Shown: positions 46,790 through 58,679 of the stretch, in pieces
Numbering within the stretch: position 1 is the stretch's first letter
Layout of the letters: each line of letters starts with the position of its first letter
Source of the DNA: Triatoma infestans
Taxonomy: Eukaryota; Arthropoda; Insecta; Hemiptera; Reduviidae
Direction: 5' to 3'
NCBI GenBank assembly: GCA_011037195.1
Contig: JAAEAF010003769.1
Coordinates: 179,699-243,698 of the forward strand
Length of the DNA stretch: 64,000 nucleotides
Program-made: the position numbers and the translations under genes
The notes under the pieces: model-generated
Databases searched by the model: none
What the model saw: only the letters and a program-made list of their open reading frames with translations
What the model was told of the DNA's origin: nothing

Positions 46790-47390
46790 AAAAAAAAAAA
46801 AAAAAAACTTTAGTAAAAAAGACTTCCGGTCAACCGAAGTTTCTTCAAACTCGGAATTTTAGCAAATATATTTATTTCTAATTAATATTATTTAGATGAT
46901 AGAATGGATATTATACATTAAAATAGCACTAGAGAAAAATATAACCCCACCTTCCCCCAACAACCCCTTTTTCGGAAATTTTTTGCCGGACAAATGATTC
47001 AAATGAAAATTGTAGTTCTTTATATGTATGTGTAGATAATGTACTAAGTTTAAAGAAAATCGTTGTAACCGTTTTTTAAAGAAATCGCCAAAAAATATTG
47101 AAAAATTCATTTAGTAAAGTGGTACTTTCGTCTTGAGGAATTTTGACAGATAACTTTATTGTCAAAATGGTGGTACACAAACTGAATATCAAGTTTGAAC
47201 ATTCTGCGATTTTTCTGCTTTTGAGCTATGCAGTTTACATACTTACATACATACATTATTTCTGGACTATTTTCTGGATACCATTTTTTTGGTATTCAGG
47301 GGGCAACAAAACATGTATTTCCGGTGAAAAGGCGATGTCGAATATTTGACACGATTGCAATTCTTTGTCCTACAAAGAGATTATTTTCTC
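46790..47390 (-). repeat. MR repeat, partial
   Basis: acttccggtcaaccga at 46823, C-rich tract near 46945-46960, tactttcgtcttgagg, tttccggtgaaaaggcgatg and the decayed hairpin end. Confidence 0.72.
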
Positions 47391-47651
47391 TTAGTCCTGG
47401 TAAAAGAGGAAGTGATACTATGGTGCTGAATTTTCAAAATTATATTCTTAACCGGAAATACATGTTTGTGGTTCCTTGAATATGAAGAAAATGTTTATAG
47501 CCAACGGTGTGCGTGTGTGAAAAAAAAGGATCTTATCTTTAAAAACGATAAGACGTAGGAAGATCAAATATAATTATAGTCTAGGTACTACCAACGCATC
47601 TGACACGAAGATTTCGGACGAAATCTTTCGTCCAAAAGTGCAACTTTACTT

Positions 47652-48876
47652 TTTTTTTTTTTATTTAAAGAGTTTTAAAACTGCACAGCAACCATGCAAC
47701 AAATAAAAAAAATATAAATAATGAAGATGGAATTATGCGCGTTGGTTAGCGCGCACATACTGGCTTGAAGTTGTGAACGACGGCTATCCAGCGATAGCAG
47801 TCGTAATACGCCTTTGTGTGTACGACTGTATCTCAAGACAGTCGTCGTTATGTATTTAGATGATCGCGCGGCCATCGACGCCTCAGTGAGTCTTGGCAGG
47901 TTTGTGAGGAGGTGGAAGTACAGAGGGCTTGGATTAGTGGAATTGGAAATAGAAGATAATTTGGAATTTTAGGTAGCCGGATTTGGCTAAAGTGTTGACG
48001 AAGGGAATTTTTAGGTCAGTTGGAGAGTGAGATTAGAGAGATAGAAGGGAGCATTGACGATGGTGCGTAGGATTTTGGATTTGAAAACGATTCAGGTTTG
48101 TGTTTTTGGCAGTCCCGTATAATTCGAGTCCGTATATCCAAATAGGTGCTAGTAAAGGCGCGTTCTCACGAGTCAACTTTAGTTGTCCGATTATAGTTGA
48201 TCAGCAAAAGTTGAATGCGGTTTGAATCAGTTTTGGTTCATACGTTTCAACTGAAATCGATCAAACCGTTTCAATAACGACACGAAGCACTCTATGAGTT
48301 GAAAGCAAACTGAGAGGCCAATTGGGCGATTCGGAGGTTCACACTTGTCAATACTTGAAAGATGGCGGGTTCAACTGAAAGTTGCGTCATAGTTGAACGA
48401 TAAAGTTTGACTCGGTCAAACTTTTGTTGATCCCTAAAAAGTTGATCAACTTTATTGAAATAAAAGGTTCTCACTAGGTTTTTCATTCAACTTCTGTTGA
48501 TCAACTAAAATCGGTCAACTAAACTTGACTCGTAAGAACGCGCCTTAAGGAATTGTATAGTTGTCTTTTGTTGTGCAGTGTAAGTTTAGAGCGTTTGTCT
48601 AGTAGTTCTTTTTAGCATTCTATATCGGAAATTTAGTTCATTTCGTTTGAGTAGAGCATGAGTGTTCCACGTCTGTCTAAGTGGAGTCCGAGATAGCGGA
48701 TTCGTCTTACAATTGGGAGAAAATTATGATTTAAATTGAATGGCAGGAAGAGTTTTTCGGTTTAAGGTGAAGACTATGTGCTTGGATTTGTGTTGATTAA
48801 CCTTGATTCACAACCTACGGAGCCAGGGTTCGAGGACATTGAGATGGGTTTGAAGGTGGCGAGTAGCCATGACGGG
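47652..48876 (-). mobile_element. Jockey-like LINE, 5'-truncated
   Basis: Minus strand with frameshifts: NHKSKHIVFTLNRKTLP-like, IRYLGLHLDRRGT-like, LAPIWIYGLELYGTAK (on the plus strand 48090-48155), LKIPFVNTLAK and RRWPRDHL, the usual end of Jockey-type ORF2. The 3' end has an A tail (T run 47652-47663 on the plus strand). A 12-bp near-duplication GCAACTTTACTT / GCAATTTTACTT at 47640-47651 and 48877-48888 bounds it. Confidence 0.82.
48156..48545. mobile_element. Harbinger-type MITE (390 bp)
   Basis: Terminal inverted repeats aggcgcgttctcacgagtca / tgactcgtaagaacgcgcct, flanked by the 3-bp duplication TAA (48153-48155 and 48546-48548), the signature of PIF/Harbinger. The interior has many GTTGA/TCAAC words. 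Non-autonomous; inserted in the Jockey-like LINE. Confidence 0.85.
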
Positions 48877-49616
48877 GCAATTTTACTTAATGTTTGATTT
48901 TCTTTTCTGTTTTCGCGATTTTCTCAAATCCTTTAACTTCTTATATTACCTACATACTAATATAATACGTAGCAATTACTTTTATTTGAAACGTTGATTT
49001 TTTATTTGAGGGTAAATTGATTTTTTTGGGACGTTCTGGTGGAGCAGTAATGTCAAGTCTTTTTGTAATCGTGTTTTTCTAAAGTACTACCGTCGATAGA
49101 ATATTTATATGCATTAAAATTATTGGTGGAATTAGTAATTTTAATTATATCTGAATCACAATATGATTTTGAATTTTTTTATTTTTATTTTAATTAACTG
49201 GAAAATGACCAACTGCACAGATATATATATATATCTGTCATAGTTCCGTGAAAATTGTGGAGTTAAGTTTAAAACGTAGTTAAGTAGATAAGTACTTATC
49301 GCCCAACAGTCTCTTTATTTATGTTAGGACAAATAAATAGAAATTAAAATTTAAATAAAATATGCCGTGTTATATATGTATGTATAATTCTATTAACACG
49401 TGTCAGACAGTTAAAGCCGTGTGAGTGTTTCACACGAGATTTTTTTCCCCCCCAAGCGTATTGATTACTGAACTTGTATAAAAGGGCCACCATAATGGGG
49501 AATGCTAGGTGACTAATACTGAAAGTTAACATCATACAGGCATGTTGAGACATGTACAAGCCTGTACTACCTTGAAGCATTGCAATACTTCCTTCATACA
49601 ACAAATCTGGGCTGAT

Positions 49617-49653
<37 letters not shown>

Positions 49654-49774
49654 AACATTAGTCACTACTTATCTAATTCGATGATCCAATTGTTCGAACA
49701 TTGGATATAAATAATATTATGATTGATTACTTACTATAAAATTTTCGAAATTCAGTATTCTACGAAAATTCATT

Positions 49775-50640
49775 TTTCCTTTTTCTTACTCCCTAGTAAG
49801 AAGAGGAAGTATTGTAATCGTGTCAAATGTTCGATATCGAGTTTTCACCGGAAATATCCGCTTTTGAAGTCCCCTGAGTTCAAAAAAGTGGTTTTTAGCA
49901 AATGGTCTGTGTGTGTGTGTGTATGTGTATTTGAATTTTCTTTAAACTTGGTATATCAACTACATATACTAACAGCTACAACTTTTATTTGAAACATTTT
50001 TCCGGGAAAATTCATTTAAGGGCACTTTTTTTGGCGGGGAGTGGTGGGGGTGAGGATTTTATCTAAAGTGCTATTTCAGTTTATTAGACAAATCTATCAT
50101 CTAAATAATGTTAATTAGAATTGAATATGTTGTTGAAATTCCGACTTTAAAAAAAAAATCGGATAACCGGAAGTGCGTTTACTTTACAACTTTACTCTAA
50201 TAATTTTTTTTCATTTTTTTTCGCGATTTTCTCAAAAATGGGTTCGGTGATTTTTTTCATGAAACTTCTTATATAAACTACGCATTTACAAAGATCTACA
50301 ACTTTTATTTAAAATATTTCTCTGGGAAAATTCATTTAAGGGCACTTTTGTGGCGAGGGGGTGGGGTTATGTTTTACTCTAAAGTGCTATCACAGTTGAT
50401 TATATACAATTCTATCATCCAAAGAAAATTAATTAGAAATAAATAGATGGCCAAAATTTCGAGTTTTAAGAAATTTAGTAAACCGGAAGTGCGCTTTTAC
50501 TGAACAGTTTTTTTTTTTTCAGTTTTCGACGAATTTCATTAAATTTGGTATACAAAGTTATAAAATTTGTCAATTATAATTTTGGCAACTGGAGTAAGAG
50601 AAAGTTGTGTGAGTGTTTCACATCAGATTTTTTTTAATAT
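49775..50640 (+). repeat. MR repeat lacking the first module junction
   Basis: Hairpin ttactccctagtaag, caccggaaatatccg, TG tract 49906-49921, then a direct jump to tttctttaaacttggtat. Module boxes CCGGAAGT at 50167 and 50483 (spacing 316). Ends gtaagagaaagt, gtgtgagtgtttcaca, tcagatttt. Confidence 0.85.
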
Positions 50641-51050
50641 CATTTGAATACGAAAAAATGATTTTTAACAAATGATGCGCGCGCATGTAAACAAAATATC
50701 TCAATATCTCAAGCCTCAACCTGATATTCCGTTTAGGTACCCATCACTGCATTTGATAATAAGGTTCCGGTCATAATCCAGAAACCAGAAATGTAACTTT
50801 AACGAATGGATTTGTCAGTTTTTGGCGATTTCATAGATAATTCCTCGAAACGATTTTTCTACCTTAAACTTCATATACTATTTACACCACACAAATATGC
50901 CTATCACTTTTATTTGATACATTTTTCCAAGGAAAAACCTTTTCTGTTTTTCTCTTTTTCTAAAACTATGATGACATGTTATTTCCGAGGTTACTTTTTA
51001 AAATTAAAAGAATTAATATTTAATTTTTTGTAGACTATCTATTTAAACCA
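50640..51050 (+). repeat. MR-like fragment
   Basis: cctgatattccgtttaggta (50720), aaccagaaatgtaactt and a diverged module; abuts the previous copy head-to-tail. Confidence 0.6.
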
Positions 51051-54000
51051 CTAATTTGGTGAGATATTTGTACGATTAATCTCAATGAATTTATCTTCGT
51101 TCTCTAATCGACATAGTCAATAGAGATATTTAATTGAATCAATTCTAGTTAAGCATTTCCATTACCTATGAAATAAAAGAAATCTATTTTAATAAGGAGT
51201 ATTCTATTTATACTTTTCTCAACAAATAATGTGCAATATATACATAAAAACAAAAATTATATATAAGGAATGAAATTTCTAAGAAAACCTTAGTAGGGGT
51301 AAGTAAATATAACGTATTAACTTAATTTAGTGCTGGAACTGAGCCATTTGGAAAGAGCATACTTATTCATTACGAATTGTTCTGAACTATCTAAATCTAT
51401 CCTTTCTTTTTTCTTTTTTTTGTAATACTTCATTTTTTTTTTTTAATTTAAAAGAAATAATTAATTTATTTTATTTTTAGTTTGTCTTTATTTTTTTTTT
51501 ATTTATTCATTATTAGTTTTTAATTTCAATTATTAAAGTTTTAAAATTCTTTCTCTGGGTATAGAGCTTTCTCATTTCTTTATTATATAGCGTTTCAAGT
51601 GTAACCTTGAATGATTAACAATATTTGATTTAAATATTTTTTTTTTATGTGCTATATTTCTTAATGCTCAGTAGTTTTGAAACAAGGCAAATTATTTTAC
51701 GAAAAAATTGTTAAGTATAATGAACTTTCTTTAGACTAAATGTAAATAATTATAATATATTATATCCTCTGTATGCCAGAGCTCTGATGGCATATGGTTG
51801 AAATATGAATATTAAGTTGATTTAATGACGAACACTTTTATTGGTTACATAAACAATTATTAATCTGTACTTTAGTCTATACTTATAAAATGTCCAGTGA
51901 ACTTAATATTTATAGTGGTACTAAATAATTTATAATTTGACATATACTGAAACTTAGAAAGATTTTTTTTCAGATACGGAAAAAAAAAACAACTATGCGC
52001 GACTGTGTTTTAAGATGGTTTATTGAATTTAGAAAAAAAAGTCACGATTTTGTCGCGTTAATGAGCTTCGGCAGTAGAAGATCATCTGTAACTGAATTGT
52101 TTGGAAATATTGCTATTGTTATTGAAACTTCAGTTTAATAACAGTGAAAGTACAGCTACACAGTAGACAAATGTTAATTACTTTAGATGTTATTAATATA
52201 AACAAAACATATAAAATTGACTGTTTATACGCCAACCTTGGTATGAAAGCAGGTACCCTGTGGGGTAAAACCGGGTATTGTTATTTCTCAGTCTGAGTCA
52301 TGGAACATACTGGTTATTCGTCTAATAAACCATTTCTATCCCACTTGGTTCTCATCTTAAGAAGAGCTGTTTCACAATCGACTGCCTTTTATTTGATGTA
52401 TTTGATTCAGAATTATTCATTGAATGAGCTTATAACTGTTTTTTTTTATAAATCCGGAAAGATGATTTTCCATTGTTGCGCCTTTAAATATGCAAGTACC
52501 CAAACTTGCAGCTTGGTGCTATCTGGTGCTGTCCTACATCTCTTCCAAGGAAGCCATATCTTGATTCCTTGGCCGTAGAAACTGATTTCCTTGGTGCCCC
52601 ATTAAACTGACATCCATTGGTTACAACTTATGGAATACAATATGATGGATAGCACACAATCATGAAACCGTTTGTTTTGAAGTCAGCTCGAAAATCTCCA
52701 TGAGTTTTTTCAAATGAGTTGTTGCATGATCACATCAAGTATTATACATCTAAAATTACAATACTTTTTTTACAACACACCGATTAACCTATATCTAACG
52801 AACGAACAGTTCCATCGTAATACTCTGTTTAATCGTTTACTATCTTTACCAAATATTTTACGTGTAAAAATACAAAGTGGACAATCGTCTTCGTTTCACT
52901 AAACACATATCTATTAAGCTTATTTATATAGGAATCAGAATAAGTTTCTATGTGGATAAAAAAAAAAACACAAAATAAAATACAATACCACAAAAACCAA
53001 ATAACTTGCGGCTATCATAAACAATCCCTCCCATATATACAAGCTTAATGGATACAATGGTTTGGCGGCTAGATCTAATTGCAAGATCTAATTGCAAAGT
53101 AATAGAGTTAGTAAATCCCGGAAAAGAAATATACCCCGCACTACTCCAAAAGAAAAGCATACCCCGGTACTACTCCAAGTTCCCCGGGGAGTCATTTAGT
53201 TGATAGGAGTCATTTAGCATCGGAGCCCAGCATAATTTACATAACTCTGCACCAAAACGTCAGAATGTAGGTTCACGAAGATGAGCAAACAGTAATCACT
53301 CCCCCCCTCACCCCACTCCAAACAGCATGTATTGAAAAACTGCATTAAAATGTATGAAGTTTTCTTCAGAATCAACTGGGCCACTGGTTAAGGTCAGTTA
53401 AGTTGGAACGGCAAAAGTCTGTCTATTAGTATGCTACAATAATCCTAATTCAATGAACGTCAGAGACGTAATGCTCACTAAGATTATGCCTCTTGTCATA
53501 CACACAAATACAAACACACACTCACACACTGCCGGAAAAACTGCCGAGTTTCTGGTTGCCAATTGGATTAAATTTAATAAACATTCATTCTTTAATTTAA
53601 TGCCATAAGAATGGTAATTTAAACTTTTGTCAATCTCATGCAATCTTAATAATTTTGCTTAAATATTTCTATCGTTTAATAATCATTGTAGTTTTAATTA
53701 TTTTAATAATCATGAATGTATAGATTGTTAGTTAAAATTGATTTATTTAGTTGTAATCATGAATGATGTAAAAGGTTGAGGTAATTAAACTCTTCTACTA
53801 CATCACAATCATACTTTTAATAAGTAGGTATAAATAACTAATTACAACACACAAAGTACGTATTAAATAAATATTAGCGCTAAATAATTTATAAACAATG
53901 ATTTATGAAATTATAAATTAATAACAAAACAAAAAAAAAAACTATATAAATGAGCTGGCTGTAAAGTTTTGGCTTTAAGAGTTGATTGTATTGAATTATC

Positions 54001-54890
54001 TCAAACCTGTGAGTCATCCATTATGAATCACATAACCACTGTGAACTGATATGTGCCATTTAGCGTACCAGGGCAGTTTAATATCTCAATTTGTATTCTA
54101 TTATTTTCATTGGCCAAAATTAGTTAATTTTATTTTTAATTTTACTAATCAAATATTGTAAAGTTTGTTCATTCTCTTTTCATATTGATTTCTAAAATAT
54201 TGATTGAAATTGAACATGCTTTTCTTTTTTTTTTAACCATTTTATTGATTACCGCATAATTTATCCAGTTTATTAATATGGTTTACTATGCCTAGGCTAT
54301 GTAGGAAGCGCAAGCTTGCCCAATAATGCTCACTAACTAAATCCAAGCGTTATAGATCACGGAAAGAATTACTGGAAGGTTTCATGTCTAGAAGATTTTG
54401 GTGGAAGACTAGTGTATCATAAAGTTTCGTCATTAATTTTGTCGAGAGGGCGACTCGATAAGAACGCAGGCAATATTTTTGATTATCTATCTCTCATCGA
54501 AGAAAAGTACTGAAGATATGATCGATCGATCAGCCCAGTGAGAAGTCTTATAACGTTCATTGAGTTTTACCAGACACCAGATTTGAGAGGCTGATCTACA
54601 TCCGTTTTACAACGTCGATAAGCTCTAGCTATTGGTTAGAGTACTTGCTTTGGATACCAATGTCGTGCTATGATAGTTACTTTCCAGGCATCTAGGCAAA
54701 GTAAACGAGCTGGCTTGTACAAAGGGGTCCCACATAAAGAAACTGCGAATGAGTCATGAAATCTGCAATTTTGATTCTTTTTTTACATTGCGACTTAACT
54801 AATGACAAAAAAATGTATCATGGAAGAAAAGCGACTTAAATCTAATTTATAATAAGGACAATGGTTAGATGTAAAAGTAAAAAAAAAAGG
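51050..54890. other. AT-rich stretch without recognised genes or MR
   Basis: 3.8 kb with no convincing gene, LINE, SINE or MR. An uninterrupted 92-codon frame at 52300-52578 has no recognisable motif. A tRNA-like word (tattggttagagtacttgc) near 54630-54650 may be another SINE remnant. An 11-bp tandem (agatctaattgca, twice) is at 53070-53096. Confidence 0.4.
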
Positions 54891-54904
54891 AAATTAAAGT
54901 AATG

Positions 54905-55100
54905 CCTATTTTTTTCAGGCGGACTTAGCGTCTAACTTCCGAATTAAGTGTCGTGGAGGGAGGCGGAACCACATACTTTAGTATTAACATTTTTTTAAAC
55001 TAATATAAATTTAGCAGTTATACGCGAAACTCAGAACTGGGCACCTCCCAATTTCAAGACCATGCTCATAAGCACTACATTAACAACCGCTCCTGTCACT
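54905..55100 (-). repeat. SINE-B, complete but old
   Basis: Minus strand head with a decayed tRNA part (gtagtgcttatgagcatgg, then gaaattgggaggtgcccag) and body (tttaaaaaaatgtta, gttagacgctaagtccgcc). No tail duplication identified. Confidence 0.72.
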
Positions 55101-55331
55101 ATATCGTGGTTAGATATGAATAAAGGCTATTTCTACTTGCCACAAAGTCAGTCTTAATAGATCGTTTTTCGTTGAAATGAACGGTTTCATCATAAACTTG
55201 TTCAAAAACATCCTGTCATCAGGAAAAGTCCAGTATTTACTGCATAACAACTCCTAGCGAAGAGGAAATCAACAGAGTATAACTCTGGAGAACACTCCCA
55301 GAACTGGGGGCCAGCTAATACTTTGTCTTGA

Positions 55332-55634
55332 ACAGAGACATTTCCCGTGATAGCCTGTTTCATTTTGTGGTCATCGACTGGTTTCGGGCGTCCGCCCATC
55401 TTTACGATGCGTTTGTCAGACAGTGTGATAACACAGAATTGCACAGAGCAAAATTCAGTTTTCACCGAACTGAATTCGAAACTTTGAAAACTGAATTTGC
55501 TCGGTGCAAATCTGTGTTATCACACACACTGTCATCCTAAAAATGGGCGAACGCCCGAAACCGGTCGATGACCACAAAATGAAGCAGGCTATCACGGAAA
55601 ATGTCTCAGCTCTTTGGAACCAGCCACCACAACA
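55332..55634 (+). mobile_element. FB1 palindromic retroposon copy F, longest
   Basis: 303 bp. Left arm starts at acagagacatttcccgtgat, right end is the constant ccagccaccacaaca. A perfect 12-bp duplication ACTTTGTCTTGA is at 55320-55331 and 55635-55646. Both arms keep gaccggtttcggg-type sequence and a centre with two copies of gaatt(t)gc. Confidence 0.88.
55533..55570 (+). ncRNA. Inactivated hammerhead-like motif (FB1 copy F)
   Basis: CATC, CTAAAAA, T, perfect stem II GGGC/GCCC, GAAAC, CGGTC, GATG. The CTGANGA half is mutated at G5 and G8. The opposite arm (minus, 55371-55409) is also altered (CGTAAAGA). The element keeps stems and GAAAC while losing the other core half. Confidence 0.4.
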
Positions 55635-55649
55635 ACTTTGTCTTGACAG

Positions 55650-55990
55650 TTAGGATGGAAAAAGATCTGAGGTTCGCATCAGTCTGAGTTAAAAAACACT
55701 GCGTTGCATACTGACAAGGCATGCTCACCGGGCACTAGATAGCATCTGAAGAAATTGAACCTAGAACGCGATAGCATCTGCAAATTCTGTGGGTAGATGG
55801 AGGAGACTCCAATAAACCAGTTGCAATAATATCATATAGAAAACATTTAGAAGTTTTGAGTAACCGCCGGGTGTTGGAGGAGTATATATCCTCACTAAAA
55901 TCTTCCCATATCCAGGGATATCACAGAGAAATTAACATGGAAGAAATGCTTAGGTTGAGTAGTCTCATGTCGGTGGGTGGATAAAAGCAA
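55650..55990 (+). mobile_element. I/R1-like LINE 3' fragment, strongly decayed
   Basis: Bits of the RNase H tail region (acaaggcatgctcaccg for LTRHAHR, ctgcaaattctgtgg for CKFCG, tggaggagactccaat for MEETP) match 9630-10030 in order. Stops in all frames. Confidence 0.55.
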
Positions 55991-56095
55991 CGCTAGATAT
56001 TATTAATAAGTCCTTCACTCCAAAAATTAAATGTATAGAGGGCCTATGATATACGCTTCACCCCCATAGATTTACCTCCAACAAATTATTTATCA

Positions 56096-56356
56096 TCTGG
56101 TATTTTAACCTTCGTAGCAGGCATATTTATTTCCTTCCTGACCTGGTTTCGAACTTTCATCCATCGTCAGAGCAAAATTCACCAAGTTCGTGTAGACAGT
56201 TCACTTCAACGTAATGTTTCTTGTTGTTATTTGTTACTCACATTTGTTGGTATACAACAGTCCGAAAACCGGTCAGGAAGGAAATAATAAATATGCATGC
56301 TACGATGGATAAAATATACCAGATATTATCCAGCATTGCGGATCCATCCACATATT
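56096..56356 (+). mobile_element. FB2 palindromic retroposon, short copy with 17-bp flanking repeat
   Basis: Left arm truncated at tctggtattttaacc, right end complete (gcattgcggatccatccaca, tattcaa). CAACAAATTATTTATCA flanks it exactly at 56079-56095 and 56357-56373. About 120-bp inverted arms; the right arm lacks part of the hammerhead region. Confidence 0.85.
56136..56175 (-). ncRNA. Minimal hammerhead ribozyme candidate (FB2)
   Basis: Minus strand: CTGACGA, T, stem II GGAT/GTTC with loop GAAA (two G-U pairs), GAAAC, CAGGTC, AGG. CTGANGA and GAAA are both intact. Stem III is ACCAGGT, close to self-complementary. Confidence 0.48.
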
Positions 56357-56752
56357 CAACAAATTATTTATCACTAAAAAAAATTCTCACACGATCAAAG
56401 AAGTCAGATCAACGTATATTTAGAAATTTCATCATTTATGGTTATGGAATTTTATCTGGGTTCCGAAATGCTATTTCTTGGACGACACTGTTTTGTAAAT
56501 AACGGTGGAAATAATTTTTAAGATAATTACCAAACTTTGTTTAAAATTTATGATATTTCCAAATATATTACTTTGTCTTATTGCTGGAAAGACTAAGTAT
56601 TGCAATCTTGTCAAATTTTTGATATCGTGTTTTCACCAGGATATGCACGAGGTCCACAGAAAAAATGATATTTAGAAATTGCTCTGTATTTGTTTGTGTA
56701 GTCAGCACAACATGGAAAATCGCAGAACGTTTAGATTTGTTATTTAATTTAA

Positions 56753-58029
56753 CCCTTGGCGAGAAGTATGTATTTCAGCAACGTATATGGAAGTATAGGT
56801 CTGGAAGATCGCTATGTTAAAGGTTTCTTCAAATAAACATAACTCCATTAAAATATTTTTATTTGGCTATTAAAATATAAAACTTTTAAATTTAATGAAA
56901 ATAACATTACTTTTAACAAATAACATTACTTTTAACAACATACTTTTTGAAACTTTTTGACAGTTTCTAAAGAAATTGTTGAATATGAAAGAAATTGCGG
57001 CAGCTGGATCTGTTTCCTTACGAACATTACGGTCGTTGGTGTTGTCAAATCGCAAAGGCAGTAATAAAATTTGGAATCTCTTTGCAGACATTAGTGCACG
57101 TCCCGATTTGTAAATGACGTTAACATCAGCACACTTATCAAAGCTTTTATCTCAAGCTCATCAGTAGGTCGAAAATTTGATTTTTGATGGGACTCTGCTG
57201 CGTTATGAAAGTATTCCAATTTCTCATTGGTCCACTTTACTATTTCTTTTATGATGGTGGTATCAAAAAGTAAATTCCAGATTTCCTCGCTTGATGCACA
57301 TTCACCTAGAGCTTTCGCGGGTGCTAATAGGCCAGGCAAACCTTTGATAATGTTGTGAGCAGGTGTTCGCTGCACGGCGCAAGATTGTTTTGATCTCCAT
57401 TCAAACCCGGACTTACCGACCAATTTTTCAGGCAGATGCTGCTGAAGTGTCGCATTAGCTAATTCAGAGCTTAGCTCTTCTTCCAGCTCGTCATTGCTTG
57501 CGCAGCTGGAGGTGTGAGATTCTTCCTCATTGCCTACATAATCTGGGTCGTCTTCAGAATCGGAAATTATATCTCCTAATATATCATCATCTTCATTTTC
57601 AGATTCCTCGTCTAATTTTCGTAAATATGCCTCAATTTTCGAATTATTATCAGGATCGCTTGGATAAAAACGTATATCTTGAGAAGCCATTTTATATCTG
57701 GGGGAAAATGACAGTACAATAACTTAAAATAAAATAAACAAAACAACTTAAAAAAAAATAATTACTTGAAAAGAAGTACACGGTCTGACATACCTATAAA
57801 TCGCTTACACAAATAGAAGTAGCGGTCTTTAATACCAGGTAGTGTTTAGGAGGTTACCAAAAAACTCTTTAAAAAAAATAAAATTTGGTAATGTAAACTC
57901 ACACCTAAACTTATGGATAACCAATAAGAAGGTACTAAAGTTCACAAAGCGGAGCGCCTTTAAGGAATGCCAACTTAATAGTAAGAAATTTTTCTAACGG
58001 TCTGAGAGACCTATACTTCCTGCTAAGGG
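56753..58029. mobile_element. piggyBac element, internally deleted, complete ends
   Basis: Both ends are cccttggcgagaagta / tacttcctgctaaggg-type inverted repeats beginning CCC and are flanked by TTAA at 56749-56752 and 58030-58033, the piggyBac signature. The word gaagtataggtct occurs near both ends (56790 and, complemented, 58009), a sub-terminal repeat. At 1277 bp it is about half the length of an autonomous element. Confidence 0.9.
56920..57690 (-). pseudogene. piggyBac transposase, broken
   Basis: Minus strand. The first 199 codons (57690-57091) give the acidic N-terminus (EESENEDDDILGDI) and the start of the PGBD domain (GLPGLLAPAKALGECASSEEIW, ELEIKALISVLMLT). The frame then meets a stop. 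The homology continues in another frame (MSAKRFQILLLPLRFDN, 57091 to ~56930) as far as NNFFRNCQKV. The catalytic region after that is absent. Length ~250 codons against ~560-600 in intact relatives. No function expected. Confidence 0.85.
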
Positions 58030-58679
58030 TTAAGTGCTAGGATGGGATCCAGACAATAAGGTTTTAATTCAAAATGGCTACGATTAACTTTAAACTTGGA
58101 AAATATAAAGAGCTATAACTTTTATTTGAAAATTCATTTAAGAAAAGGTTTTTTTTGGGGGGGGGGGGGCAAGTTGGTTTACCACTTTTCTCTTAAGTGT
58201 TATATCATTTTATTTTATATCATTTTATTAACTACATAAATATTAATTAAGATAAAAATGTGATGTCAAAATTCCAAAAGTTTGGAGGAATTTGGTTCAT
58301 GGGAAAATGCAACTTTATTCAACAACGTTTTTTTCTTGTTCAGTTTATTGCGACTTTCTCCATAATAACTCCAATGAATTTCATTAAATTTGCTATTAAT
58401 TAGTCATACATATAGTAGACCTATTATTTTTGTATGAATTAGTTTTGTGAGAATAAATACGTTTAAGGGAGGTTCTGTGGCAAGAGTAAGGTTATCTTTC
58501 CTAGTCTAAGTCGTTTTATAAAGGTTCATATTCTCCCATTTAAGTAAATTGAAGGGCAACTAAACATCTAGAACGTAGTATTATATTTTGATGAGAATTA
58601 ATCAGTTTTAACTTTGTAAATCACAGTAAGAGAAAGTCGTGTGAGTGTTTCACGCCAGATTTATATATATATATATATA

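Larger units (their letters stand above)
47390..49445 (+). repeat. MR repeat, split by a Jockey-like LINE
   Basis: The hairpin region ttctcttagtcctggtaaaag opens the copy; aaccggaaatacatg follows. The LINE at 47652-48876 interrupts at gcaactttactt. The copy resumes with gttttcgcgattttctcaaa, a degenerate module and the end gtgtgagtgtttcacacgag at 49419-49438. Confidence 0.7.
56545..58670 (+). repeat. MR repeat, split by a piggyBac element
   Basis: Left part 56570-56748 carries the 5' module (gtattgcaatcttgtcaaat, tttcaccaggatatgc) up to gtttagatttgttatttaat. The right part from 58034 continues with gggatccagacaataagg and decayed modules, ending gtaagagaaagtcgtgtgag and tttcacgccagattt (58626-58662). 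Confidence 0.78.

Noticed and set aside
52300..52578. 92-codon open frame
   Set aside because: No recognisable domain, no splice or promoter context, AT-rich surroundings.
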